From Streptomyces jumonjinensis (GTDB taxonomy: Bacteria > Actinomycetota > Actinomycetes > Streptomycetales > Streptomycetaceae): a stretch of 64,000 nt of DNA. Below are positions 18,798-25,631 of this stretch, piece after piece. The stretch is from positions 1 through 64,000 of the forward strand of contig NZ_VCLA01000002.1 in the NCBI RefSeq assembly GCF_009600885.1, in the 5' to 3' direction. Within the stretch, counting starts at the first letter, position 1; each line of letters starts with the position of its first letter. The notes beneath the pieces were generated by a model, which was not told where the DNA came from, did no database searches, and saw nothing but the letters and a program-made list of their open reading frames with translations. The position numbers were made by a program, and so were the translations under genes.

Positions 18798-21700
18798 TTA
18801 TTCGATACGGGTGAGCACGCCCGGGATGTCCAGGTCGGTGATGGGAATACCGTCGGGGGTGCGGCACTCGAAGAGAGTCAGACGGCGCAGGCTTTCGAAC
18901 CGGGTGAAGGCGTTACGGTGAGGAGGCACGACGCAATGGCGCAGATTCAGATGAGTCAACGACGGCGGCGCGCTCTTGAGCCCCGTGAGCCAGGCGTCCA
19001 CGTCGTGCTCGTAGAGCAAGATTTTGTCAAGACGGGTCATGCTCGCGAGCTCATCGAATCCTAGCGGCGTGGCCTCGTCCTCCCCGAGCAACTCCATGAT
19101 CCGGAGGCCGGCGAGCCTGGTCAGCGGGCTGAGGTCGGTCTCAGCCTTGGTTTGGCGCAATTGGAGGACTTCCAGCTCGGGAATCAGGCGCAAGATGTTC
19201 AAGTCCAGGTCCCCAGTGAGCGAAAGTGCCAGCGAGCGCAGTTCAGTGAGTTCCGTGAGAATCGATGTCCCTCTCATCGGGCCCTTGCCGAACAGCATGA
19301 GTTGCCGCAGACCGGGATGGCCCCGAAGGGCGGACAGGTCGGCCTCCTTGAGCATGCCGACCCACAGCTCTTGCAGGGGCGGGAGCTCGGCGAGAAACCC
19401 AAGTCCCCCCACTGGGTTATTTGTTCGGACGTACGTCAGGGAACGCAACCGGCTTGCCGCGCGCTGCTGACCGGAATGGGCGAGCCACACACTGTGTTCC
19501 GCCAGCGGCAACCGGGACAGAACATCGTCGGCGTAGACATCCGCGTCGAAGTAGTCCCATGCGCGGATGAGTTCATCGACGACATCCTCTCGCTCGTCTC
19601 CCACATAGCCCGCCAGCAGTTCCAGGGACTCCTCGCCCCCGATCAGCGCCACGGTCCGTATCGTCTGTACTGCGGCTTTCTCGGTCAGCTCCCCCAGGGA
19701 CCGCGGCAGCCAACGCAGCAGTCCGGGCCCCACCGCCGCCAGCGCGGGCGGATCCGTCTCCCGTCTCGCCGGAAGCAGCTTGTTCACGGCCTCGTCCAGA
19801 CGGTCCGCGAGCCCGTCCGCGATGGAGGGCAGCGTCTCCTGGCAGGCTGCCGCCAGCAGGCGCAGCGTGCGCGCGTGGCGGGGCTCCTCCTCGGCGCGGT
19901 CGAGAATGCCGCCGAGGAGCTCTTCCCGCTGGCGGGTGTTGGCGTGGCCCGCCGTCATGATGATCGTCTCCCGCCAGAGATCCAGATGCGCTCGGCTGAC
20001 CAGGTTGCCGATGCGGTCCTCCTCGGCGGCCTCCTTGGCGGCGAGGTACTCCTGGAAGGTGCGGTGCACGAAGTCCATACGTCCGTCGGCGGGGGACCGG
20101 AGAATCCCGGAGCGGTGCCGTAGCTGCTCCAGGACCTCGTCGCCGTCCAGAACCTCCAGATGACGCATCGCCCGCAGCTTCGCCGAGACGAACACGGCCG
20201 CCTTCTTCAGGTCGATCTCGCTTCGGTTGTTGTCCGACAGCCGCCATGCGAGATCCCGCAGTATGACGAGTTTGTCGCCGAGGCTGAGCTTGCTGTCCAC
20301 CGCACTCGGCACGTTTCGGTCCGCGTCCCGGTCGTGGATCAGGGTGTGCAGGGCGTTGCGGTACAGCTCCATGCGATCGCGCGGCAGCTGACGGCCCCTG
20401 TTCAGGTGCATCGCGCACAGCATGGCGGCCAGCAACGGCGTACCGGCCAGCGATTGGAGATGCGCGCGGTCCTTGAGGCTGGTGAGGAGGGACTGTTCGT
20501 ACTGCGGAAGCTCGTCCACGGCGCAGGGCAGCTCGTCGCCCAGTTCCCGTACGGCGTGGTGCCACTGGCGTACGAAGGCCGCGAGGTCCGGTGGCGTCAT
20601 CCGGTCCAGGTGGAGGGCGGTGAAGTCCTCGCGGCGCAGCCAGTCCACGCCGGCCGCCGTGGGGCGCGAGGTGATGACCACGCGTATGCCGTCGTACTGC
20701 CGCAGCAGCTTGCGCAGCCAGTCCCGTACCGCTCGGCGCTCCCGTTCGAGCAGCTCGTCCACGCCGTCGATGAGGAGCAGCGCCTTGCCGCCGTGGAGCT
20801 GCCGCTCCACCCAGCCCTTGGGCATGATCCCGGTGATGGGCCCGGCGATCCCGTCGAGCATCGCCTCCGGGCCCGGCGGCGTCCGGCCGCCGTACTCACG
20901 CAGCTTGATGAAAATGGGGGTGAGCCCGTTCCAGCAGGCCAGCTCACCCGTGAAAGCCCCGCGCGCCGCCATGACGGCCAGCCAGCGCAGCAGCGTCGTC
21001 TTGCCCGAACCGGCCTCGCCCCGCAGCAGTACCCGGGACGCATCGCTCAGCGCGGCCTCGACCCGCATGCCGGAGCTGTCGCCTCCGGCTTCTTCCCAGA
21101 GGCTCATATCGGGCCTGAGCTGCGGCCGGGAGCGGGCGGTGCGCCGGCGCCTCCCGTCGTCCCCGGTGGCCCGCAGGCTGACGTACGCGACCGACAGCCG
21201 TACGCGCGGTGCGGTCGCCTGCTCGGACGTACGGCGGAACAGCTCCACTTCGTCGAGGTCCCTGCTGACCAGCTCCAGGTACGTACGGCGGAAGGCCGTG
21301 TCCTGGTCCGTGCCGTCCGGCGCGAACAGCGACCGATCCGGCAGGCGCTCCAGAATGCGCGCCACCTCGGCACCGAGCGTGGCCGTCCGCGCCAGCAGCT
21401 CCGCCGCCGCCCGCTCCTCGAAGACGGGCAGGCTGCGCACGATGCGGACGTAGTACTCGACGCACTCGGCGAAGAGCATCTCGTACAGGCCGGTCTCCGC
21501 CTCGTTCAGTCCGACCGGCGCGCTGACGGAACCGGTGATGTGGCGGATGAGCTCGGCCGGGCGGGCGTTCGCGGCGAGGAGCGCCTCATCCGAGAGGTCC
21601 GCCTGCGTGAACATGTCGGCCACGGCGTCGATCACGGCCTGCCGCCCGCCCTCCTCCAGGCGCTGGAACGCGTGCTTCAAAAACGGTTCCAACCGGTCGA

Positions 21701-21893
21701 ACACCGCATTGGCGATCTGCTCGAACTGCTGCCTGACCTCCCGCTGCAACCGCACCCCGGGCACCCGCACCCGAACGAGCTCCTCCATCGGCAGCAACCG
21801 CTCCTGCTTCCGCTGCCTGCTCCCCAGCCACCACTGCCCCGCCGCACTCGCCACGGTCGTCCCCAGCCGCAACGCCGCCGTCTCCGCGATCAC
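18798..21893 (-). CDS. NACHT-domain NTPase with LRR-like C-terminus
   Basis: 1031 aa. N-terminal helical part, then a NACHT module: Walker A GEAGSGKTT with Lys298 and Walker B LLLIDGVDEL with Asp376. The last 250 or so residues have leucine-rich-repeat-like spacing (LPPLQELWVG, HPGLRQLMLFG, TELRSLALSL, IPELEVLQLRQ), which in NLR proteins is the sensing part. The layout parallels animal NLRs and bacterial NACHT defence proteins. Start placed at GTG 21893, where AAGGAGGGG lies at the right distance; the frame extends 20 codons further. It lies directly beside the tRNA-linked toxin-antitoxin island and could belong to it. Confidence 0.85.
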   Translation of the reverse strand: MIAETAALRLGTTVASAAGQWWLGSRQRKQERLLPMEELVRVRVPGVRLQREVRQQFEQIANAVFDRLEPFLKHAFQRLEEGGRQAVIDAVADMFTQADLSDEALLAANARPAELIRHITGSVSAPVGLNEAETGLYEMLFAECVEYYVRIVRSLPVFEERAAAELLARTATLGAEVARILERLPDRSLFAPDGTDQDTAFRRTYLELVSRDLDEVELFRRTSEQATAPRVRLSVAYVSLRATGDDGRRRRTARSRPQLRPDMSLWEEAGGDSSGMRVEAALSDASRVLLRGEAGSGKTTLLRWLAVMAARGAFTGELACWNGLTPIFIKLREYGGRTPPGPEAMLDGIAGPITGIMPKGWVERQLHGGKALLLIDGVDELLERERRAVRDWLRKLLRQYDGIRVVITSRPTAAGVDWLRREDFTALHLDRMTPPDLAAFVRQWHHAVRELGDELPCAVDELPQYEQSLLTSLKDRAHLQSLAGTPLLAAMLCAMHLNRGRQLPRDRMELYRNALHTLIHDRDADRNVPSAVDSKLSLGDKLVILRDLAWRLSDNNRSEIDLKKAAVFVSAKLRAMRHLEVLDGDEVLEQLRHRSGILRSPADGRMDFVHRTFQEYLAAKEAAEEDRIGNLVSRAHLDLWRETIIMTAGHANTRQREELLGGILDRAEEEPRHARTLRLLAAACQETLPSIADGLADRLDEAVNKLLPARRETDPPALAAVGPGLLRWLPRSLGELTEKAAVQTIRTVALIGGEESLELLAGYVGDEREDVVDELIRAWDYFDADVYADDVLSRLPLAEHSVWLAHSGQQRAASRLRSLTYVRTNNPVGGLGFLAELPPLQELWVGMLKEADLSALRGHPGLRQLMLFGKGPMRGTSILTELTELRSLALSLTGDLDLNILRLIPELEVLQLRQTKAETDLSPLTRLAGLRIMELLGEDEATPLGFDELASMTRLDKILLYEHDVDAWLTGLKSAPPSLTHLNLRHCVVPPHRNAFTRFESLRRLTLFECRTPDGIPITDLDIPGVLTRIE

Positions 21894-22114
21894 CGAAACC
21901 CCTCCTTCGCGCGAACCTGGGCATTGTGGCAGCCGACTTGGCGTACACGGCATGGCGTTACCGAAATATCAGCGCCCAGCAGCCCTCACCGGACGGGCCT
22001 GTCCTCACCGCCATGCTGCGGGCTGCCCGCGAGCTGTCATGGGTGCCCGTGGGCGGGTCTCCGCACATCGGATGACGCGGTTCATGTCGGCGGGGCACAG
22101 CTGTACGGGAAACG

Positions 22115-22153
22115 CCGGAGGCCCTGTCGTCCCTCGGGTGACAGGGCCTCCGG
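22115..22153. terminator. 14-bp hairpin next to tRNA-like fragment C
   Basis: CCGGAGGCCCTGTC and its exact complement flank an 11-nt loop. On the minus strand it lies just downstream of the tRNA 3'-half copy, where a tRNA terminator would lie. Its core GAGGCCCT recurs in the hairpin at 23266-23300. Confidence 0.6.
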
Positions 22154-22166
22154 CCTGCTGCTCTGC

Positions 22167-22209
22167 TGTGCCCCGGCAGGATTCGAACCTGCGACACCCG
22201 CTTGAGGAG
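22167..22209 (-). repeat. tRNA-Arg 3'-half copy C (attachment-site-like)
   Basis: Matches the intact tRNA-Arg(CCT) from the 3' acceptor strand through the T arm to the anticodon loop, with one C missing in the acceptor run and one substitution near the anticodon. Homology stops beyond the anticodon stem, which is where tyrosine-recombinase att cores in tRNA genes usually end. It cannot fold into a complete tRNA. Confidence 0.75.
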
Positions 22210-22342
22210 ATTTCTCGGGACGAGGCCGTGACCTGCGTAAACGTGGCCTCCAGTGTGCCTGAGCTGCGAAATCACTCCTCTACGGTTCTCGCGTGTTCTC
22301 GGCCCTTCCCGGCCTCATGTGTGCCGAATCCATTCCGGCTGG
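22210..22342. repeat. Diverged repeat block, copy 1
   Basis: About 130 bp recognisably related to 23360-23492: shared stretches include GTGACCTGCG, CACTCCTC, GGTTCTCGCGTGTTC and GCCTCATGTGTG, in the same order and spacing. Each block directly follows a tRNA 3'-half copy. Confidence 0.65.
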
Positions 22343-22528
22343 CCACTTGGTTGGGGCGGTCCCTGTTGACGAGAACGACCAGGCGCACGCCGTAAGAACT
22401 GCCGCTGTCGCTCGGCGGCCAGGCCGACGGACGCCCCGCTCATCCCCAAGGTTATGAGCGGGCAGGCGGAAACCCGTAGCCTGGGACCAGCAGCAGTACG
22501 CAGCCCGATGCGCGCGGAGGGGATGCCG

Positions 22529-22801
22529 ATGACCACAGCTCCGAGCGGTGTGCCTCACCCGCCGTGCCCGTCGACACATCCGCTGCGGACCATCCGTGAC
22601 ATCCGGGAGTCCCTGCCTGAGGACCAGCGTCGGCACTTCGACGCGGAGCTCGCCGACACGGAGCTCGAAGCTCTACCCGAGATGCTGCACCGCTGGGTGA
22701 CGCTGAGCAACGACGGCTTCGAGGAATTCCTGCTCTCCCAGCCCTTCGAGGGGCTGGAGTTCGGCGCCCGCTCCTACGATGCGCAGACGGACGCCGAGTG
22801 A
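22529..22801 (+). CDS. Putative antitoxin of a PIN toxin pair
   Basis: 90 aa, acidic. No DNA-binding motif of the usual VapB types is clear; the visible core is IRESLPEDQRRHFDAELADTE followed by a Leu/Trp-rich helix, and resembles small Streptomyces proteins (DUF6247-like, from memory) found before PIN genes. Called an antitoxin because its stop overlaps the toxin start (GTGA), the usual coupling in such pairs. ATG at 22529 chosen for the GGAGGGG eight bases upstream; an ATG two codons earlier is too close to it. Confidence 0.6.
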   Translation: MTTAPSGVPHPPCPSTHPLRTIRDIRESLPEDQRRHFDAELADTELEALPEMLHRWVTLSNDGFEEFLLSQPFEGLEFGARSYDAQTDAE

Positions 22802-23226
22802 TCTACCTCTTCGACGCCAATGTCGTCGCCGAGCTCACGACCCGGGCGAAGCCCGACCCGCGCGTCCTGGCCTGGTTCCGGTCCACGGCCCGACCCAACC
22901 GCTTCCTGAGCGTGATCACCGTGGCCGAGATCGAGGCCGGTGTAGCCGCCGCCCCGGACCCCGAAAGGCAAGCCCGCTACGCACAAGCCCTCGCTGCGGT
23001 ACGGCACGAATTCCGTGACCGCATCGCACCGACCGGCGAACCGGAAGCGGCTGCCTACCTCGCTGTCCACAAGACACTCAAGGCCGCCGGCACCAGCATC
23101 GACCCACCGGACGCCCTGATCGCCGCCACCGCCCTGGCCAACGGCTGGACGGTGGCCACACGGAACATCAAGCACATGGCCCGAACCGGGGCTCTGGTGG
23201 TCAATCCGTGGGAGCAGCAAGTGTAG
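22798..23226 (+). CDS. VapC/FitB-like PIN-domain toxin
   Basis: 142 aa PIN-domain ribonuclease. Acidic residues expected to bind the metal are present: Asp6 (LFDANVV), Glu44 (VAEIEAG) and Asp105 (PPDALIAATA). The fourth position reads TRNIKHM, with Asn123. Such toxins cleave tRNA or rRNA when freed from their antitoxin. The GTG at 22798 overlaps the antitoxin stop. Lies between tRNA-Arg 3'-half copies C and B. Confidence 0.85.
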   Translation: MIYLFDANVVAELTTRAKPDPRVLAWFRSTARPNRFLSVITVAEIEAGVAAAPDPERQARYAQALAAVRHEFRDRIAPTGEPEAAAYLAVHKTLKAAGTSIDPPDALIAATALANGWTVATRNIKHMARTGALVVNPWEQQV

Positions 23227-23265
23227 GTGGCCGCGGTGTCGTTGCCGTATGTGTGCCGCCACCGC

Positions 23266-23300
23266 AGAGGCCCTCCCGTCTGCCGGACGGAAGGGCCTCT
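23266..23300. terminator. 15-bp hairpin next to tRNA-like fragment B
   Basis: AGAGGCCCTCCCGTC pairs with GACGGAAGGGCCTCT with one mismatch around a 5-nt loop. It could end the toxin transcript from the left, or a tRNA transcript from the right. Confidence 0.6.
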
Positions 23301-23315
23301 GACCAGGTGTTTCTC

Positions 23316-23359
23316 TGTGCCCCCGGCAGGATTCGAACCTGCGACACCCGCTTGAGGAG
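23316..23359 (-). repeat. tRNA-Arg 3'-half copy B (attachment-site-like)
   Basis: 44 bp matching 24528-24571 of the intact tRNA-Arg region with a single mismatch. It covers the 3' acceptor strand, T arm, variable loop and the anticodon stem-loop edge; beyond that the sequence is unrelated to the tRNA. It lies 1212 bp from the intact gene and 1149 bp from copy C, in the same orientation. Confidence 0.8.
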
Positions 23360-23492
23360 TTCTCCCGGGGCGGGGCTGTGACCTGCGGAAATGTCGGAGG
23401 TGTGCTCCTTGACCTGCGAACACACTCCTCCCTGGTTCTCGCGTGTTCGCGGGGCTTCCCAGCCTCATGTGTGCTGAATGCGTTCCGATGCG
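23360..23492. repeat. Diverged repeat block, copy 2
   Basis: Counterpart of 22210-22342, with the same ordered shared stretches. Together with the preceding tRNA fragment and hairpin it forms a composite unit present twice in the island. Confidence 0.65.
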
Positions 23493-23587
23493 GGCAGCAG
23501 GTGACGGCTGCCGGTCCACCCTGGTCGCTCGCCGGCATTCATGGCCGAAGGGCTGTCAGCGCAAGCCGTAGGCGTGGCGTAGCACTC

Positions 23588-23606
23588 GGTAGCACCCGGT
23601 GCTACC
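23588..23606. promoter_or_regulatory. Antitoxin operator palindrome
   Basis: Perfect inverted repeat GGTAGCACC-C-GGTGCTACC, 9-bp arms around one base, ending ten bases before the ATG of the Phd-like antitoxin. A further half-site-like GTAGCAC lies just upstream. Position and symmetry fit autorepression by the antitoxin. Confidence 0.75.
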
Positions 23607-23615
23607 GTGGTTGAT

Positions 23616-23885
23616 ATGAGTGTTCAGCCTGAAATCACCCAGCGGGATCTGCGCAATCGGTCCCGAGAGATCATGGACGCGATACAGGGTGGTCAGTCGT
23701 TCACCGTCACTCGCGACGGACACCCGGTCGGCCAACTCGTCCCCCTGCGGCGACGCCGACGGTTCGTCTCCCGCCAGGAGTTCGCCACGATGTCTCGGGC
23801 CGCTCCCGATATCCACCTCGACACGTTCCGCGCCGACCAGGACGCCACGGCTGACACTTACCTGGACGACCCCTATGCCCACTGA
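23616..23885 (+). CDS. Phd/YefM-like antitoxin
   Basis: 89 aa. The N-terminal half (ITQRDLRNRSREIMDAIQGGQSFTVTRDGHPVGQLVPL) is a standard Phd/YefM DNA-binding domain; the acidic C-terminal half would wrap the toxin. No Shine-Dalgarno fits before the ATG at 23616, because the operator palindrome occupies that place. The in-frame GTG at 23607 begins right after the palindrome, so the message may be leaderless or have a very short leader. Overlaps the toxin gene by 11 bp. Confidence 0.85.
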   Translation: MSVQPEITQRDLRNRSREIMDAIQGGQSFTVTRDGHPVGQLVPLRRRRRFVSRQEFATMSRAAPDIHLDTFRADQDATADTYLDDPYAH

Positions 23886-24342
23886 GCGTTCGACGTACGA
23901 GCAGGGACTCCTCGACACCAACATCATGATCCTGCGCCGGTGGGTGGAGCCCGAGGAGCTTCCAGACCAAATGGCGATCACTGCCATCACCCTGGCCGAG
24001 CTGTCGGCAGGGCCGCACGAGGTCCGTCGCAACGACGAACAGAGCGGCTATGACGAACACGCCGAACGTGCCCGCAGGCTCGATGTCCTCCAGCGTGCCG
24101 AGAACGAGTTCGATCCCATCCCCTTCGATGCCGAAGCGGCTCGCATCTACGGCCGCATCTGCGCCGCCGTGATCAGTGCGGGCCGCAAGCCGCGCCGCCG
24201 GGTGGCCGACCTGATGATCGCCGCCATCGCCGTGGCCGAGGACCTTCCCCTCTTCACCACCAATCCCGACGACTTCAAAGGGCTGGACGACCTACTCACC
24301 GTCGTACCGGTCACCCGCCCGAAGGCGCCCCACGAAGGCTGA
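23875..24342 (+). CDS. VapC-like PIN-domain toxin
   Basis: 155 aa PIN ribonuclease with all four acidic positions: Asp14 (LLDTNIMIL), Glu42 (LAELSAG), Asp112 (VADLMIAAIA) and Asp132/Asp133 (TTNPDDF). The ATG at 23875 lies inside the antitoxin gene, so the two are translationally coupled. Sequence similarity to the PIN protein at 22798 is limited, so this is a separate system rather than a duplication. It lies between tRNA 3'-half copy B and the intact tRNA-Arg. Confidence 0.88.
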   Translation: MPTERSTYEQGLLDTNIMILRRWVEPEELPDQMAITAITLAELSAGPHEVRRNDEQSGYDEHAERARRLDVLQRAENEFDPIPFDAEAARIYGRICAAVISAGRKPRRRVADLMIAAIAVAEDLPLFTTNPDDFKGLDDLLTVVPVTRPKAPHEG

Positions 24343-24490
24343 CGCCAGAGCCGGGGCCCGGGTGGGGGCGATCTCATAGGCTGCACCGTGCGCGTGTGGC
24401 GTGCATGCGAGCGATACTCGCGAGATCAACTCCCCGTCTGCTCACGCAAACGGCCCCGGACGAGGAGTCCGAGGCCGAGCGGAGCGCCTT

Positions 24491-24510
24491 CCTGGGGGAG
24501 AAACCCCAGG
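24491..24510. terminator. Hairpin downstream of tRNA-Arg
   Basis: CCTGGGG and CCCCAGG form a 7-bp stem around a 6-nt loop, 20 bp past the tRNA 3' end on the minus strand. Likely tRNA terminator. Confidence 0.55.
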
Positions 24511-24529
24511 TCAGAGCGGTAATGCGTTG

Positions 24530-24602
24530 TGCCCCCGGCAGGATTCGAACCTGCGACACCCGCTTTAGGAGAGCGGTGCTCTATCCCCTGAGCTACGAAG
24601 GC
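24530..24602 (-). tRNA. tRNA-Arg, anticodon CCT
   Basis: 73 nt, read on the minus strand. The acceptor stem GCCTTCG pairs with CGGGGGC with two G-T pairs; the D stem is GCTC/GAGC, the anticodon stem CCGCT/AGCGG encloses a loop CTCCTAA giving anticodon CCT, and the T stem is GCAGG/CCTGC with loop TTCGAAT. CCA is not encoded. It reads rare AGG Arg codons. Its 3' half is the parent of the two attachment-like copies at 23316 and 22167. Confidence 0.95.
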
Positions 24603-25631
24603 GAAGGCGGGGACCTGTCGATAAACGTGCCGGAAAAGGGGGCGCGCATGCGACCGCTCTCTGGCGTGTTTTGGACAGGCGTGTGATCGACCGGTAAGGG
24701 TCTGCTCGCGGCCAGTGTAGCGGGTGGTGTGCTCGACCGGCTTACCGGTGGTGTGCTCGATCCACTGGGGGATGCTGCTCGCCGAGGGGCTTGTGCGGGG
24801 TGCCGAGGCGGCTGCGAGGCGGTCGCGCGGTCGTGCGGTGCCCGGCGGCTTGGCGGTGAGGGGCTGCGGGGCGGTGGCGAGCGGTCGCGGGCCGGGGTGT
24901 CGCCGGTCGCTCACCAGGCCCATCGCGGCTTCGGCGGCGGGGGCCGTCGAGGCGGTACGGCTGCCTTCGCCGTCGGTGGCGGTGAGGCGGCGGCCGTCGA
25001 CCGCGAAGGGCCGCACCGCCTGACCGGATGCCGCAGAGCCACACGGTCGGGCGACCGTGTAACGGACATCGAGTAACCTGCCGTCATTTCGTGTCGAGGT
25101 TGAGTTCTTTCTGGGGCGGAACTGTGGCTTCCGTCACAGCGAGGTGCGCGGGGGGATGGTGAGGTGAACCATGATCATTCGGTTGCCCGGACATCCCTTA
25201 TCCGGAAGTTTGGGTTCCGGCAGCATGTTCTCGAACGGGGTTGTCGTGCGGTGCAGGGGGATCATGGGCGGGGGCCGGCGATGCGGGGGGCCACGTCACG
25301 ACGGATCGCCTCGCCGGTCTGCGAGTCCCCGGCATCGCGCAGCGCCGCACAGGGCTGTTCATCGGCGGTCCGGCGGGCCTCGGGCCGGACTCGGCGGAGG
25401 TGACCTGTTGAGGGCCACATGGCGGCGTCGGCTGTCCGGCCGGGACTGGAGCGGGTGCCAGATGCCGCCCACACCGGCATCTGCGCCTGTACCCGCACCG
25501 ACGTCCGCAGCGGCTTAGCCGGTCCCGGAAGGTGTGCGGCAGCAACGAGTGCTCCCCCAGGACGGCCGCTGCGCCGATCCGTGTGGTCCGGAGCCCGCGA
25601 GTTCCTGTCAACAGTGCTAGAGGATTGAGCC
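24603..25631. other. Long non-coding region upstream of the SARP gene
   Basis: About 1 kb without a supportable gene; the open frames here lack ribosome binding sites and plausible products. The first 120 bp should hold the tRNA promoter, with GACCGGTAAG at about 24689-24698 echoed in inverted form by CTTACCGGT at about 24740. The rest must hold the SARP promoter. I see no clear SARP-type direct heptamer repeats. Confidence 0.5.

Larger units (their letters stand above)
21894..22528. other. Non-coding edge of the tRNA-linked island
   Basis: This 635-bp stretch between the NACHT gene and the first antitoxin gene holds no convincing gene. It contains a strong hairpin (22115-22153), a partial copy of the tRNA-Arg 3' half (22167-22209) and a block (22210-22342) that is repeated in diverged form at 23360-23492. 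Confidence 0.6.
23227..23615. other. Non-coding junction between the two TA units
   Basis: Holds, in order, a hairpin (23266-23300), tRNA-Arg 3'-half copy B (23316-23359), a diverged repeat block (23360-23492) and the operator of the next antitoxin gene (23588-23606). No gene seen. Confidence 0.6.

Noticed and set aside
20160..22205. A 681-codon plus-strand frame opposite the NACHT-LRR gene
   Set aside because: No domain, no ribosome binding site and Gln/Arg-rich composition; the minus strand has clear NACHT motifs.
24720..25170. Short open frames upstream of the SARP gene
   Set aside because: No ribosome binding site, repetitive Arg/Ala/Gly products in several frames, no family resemblance.
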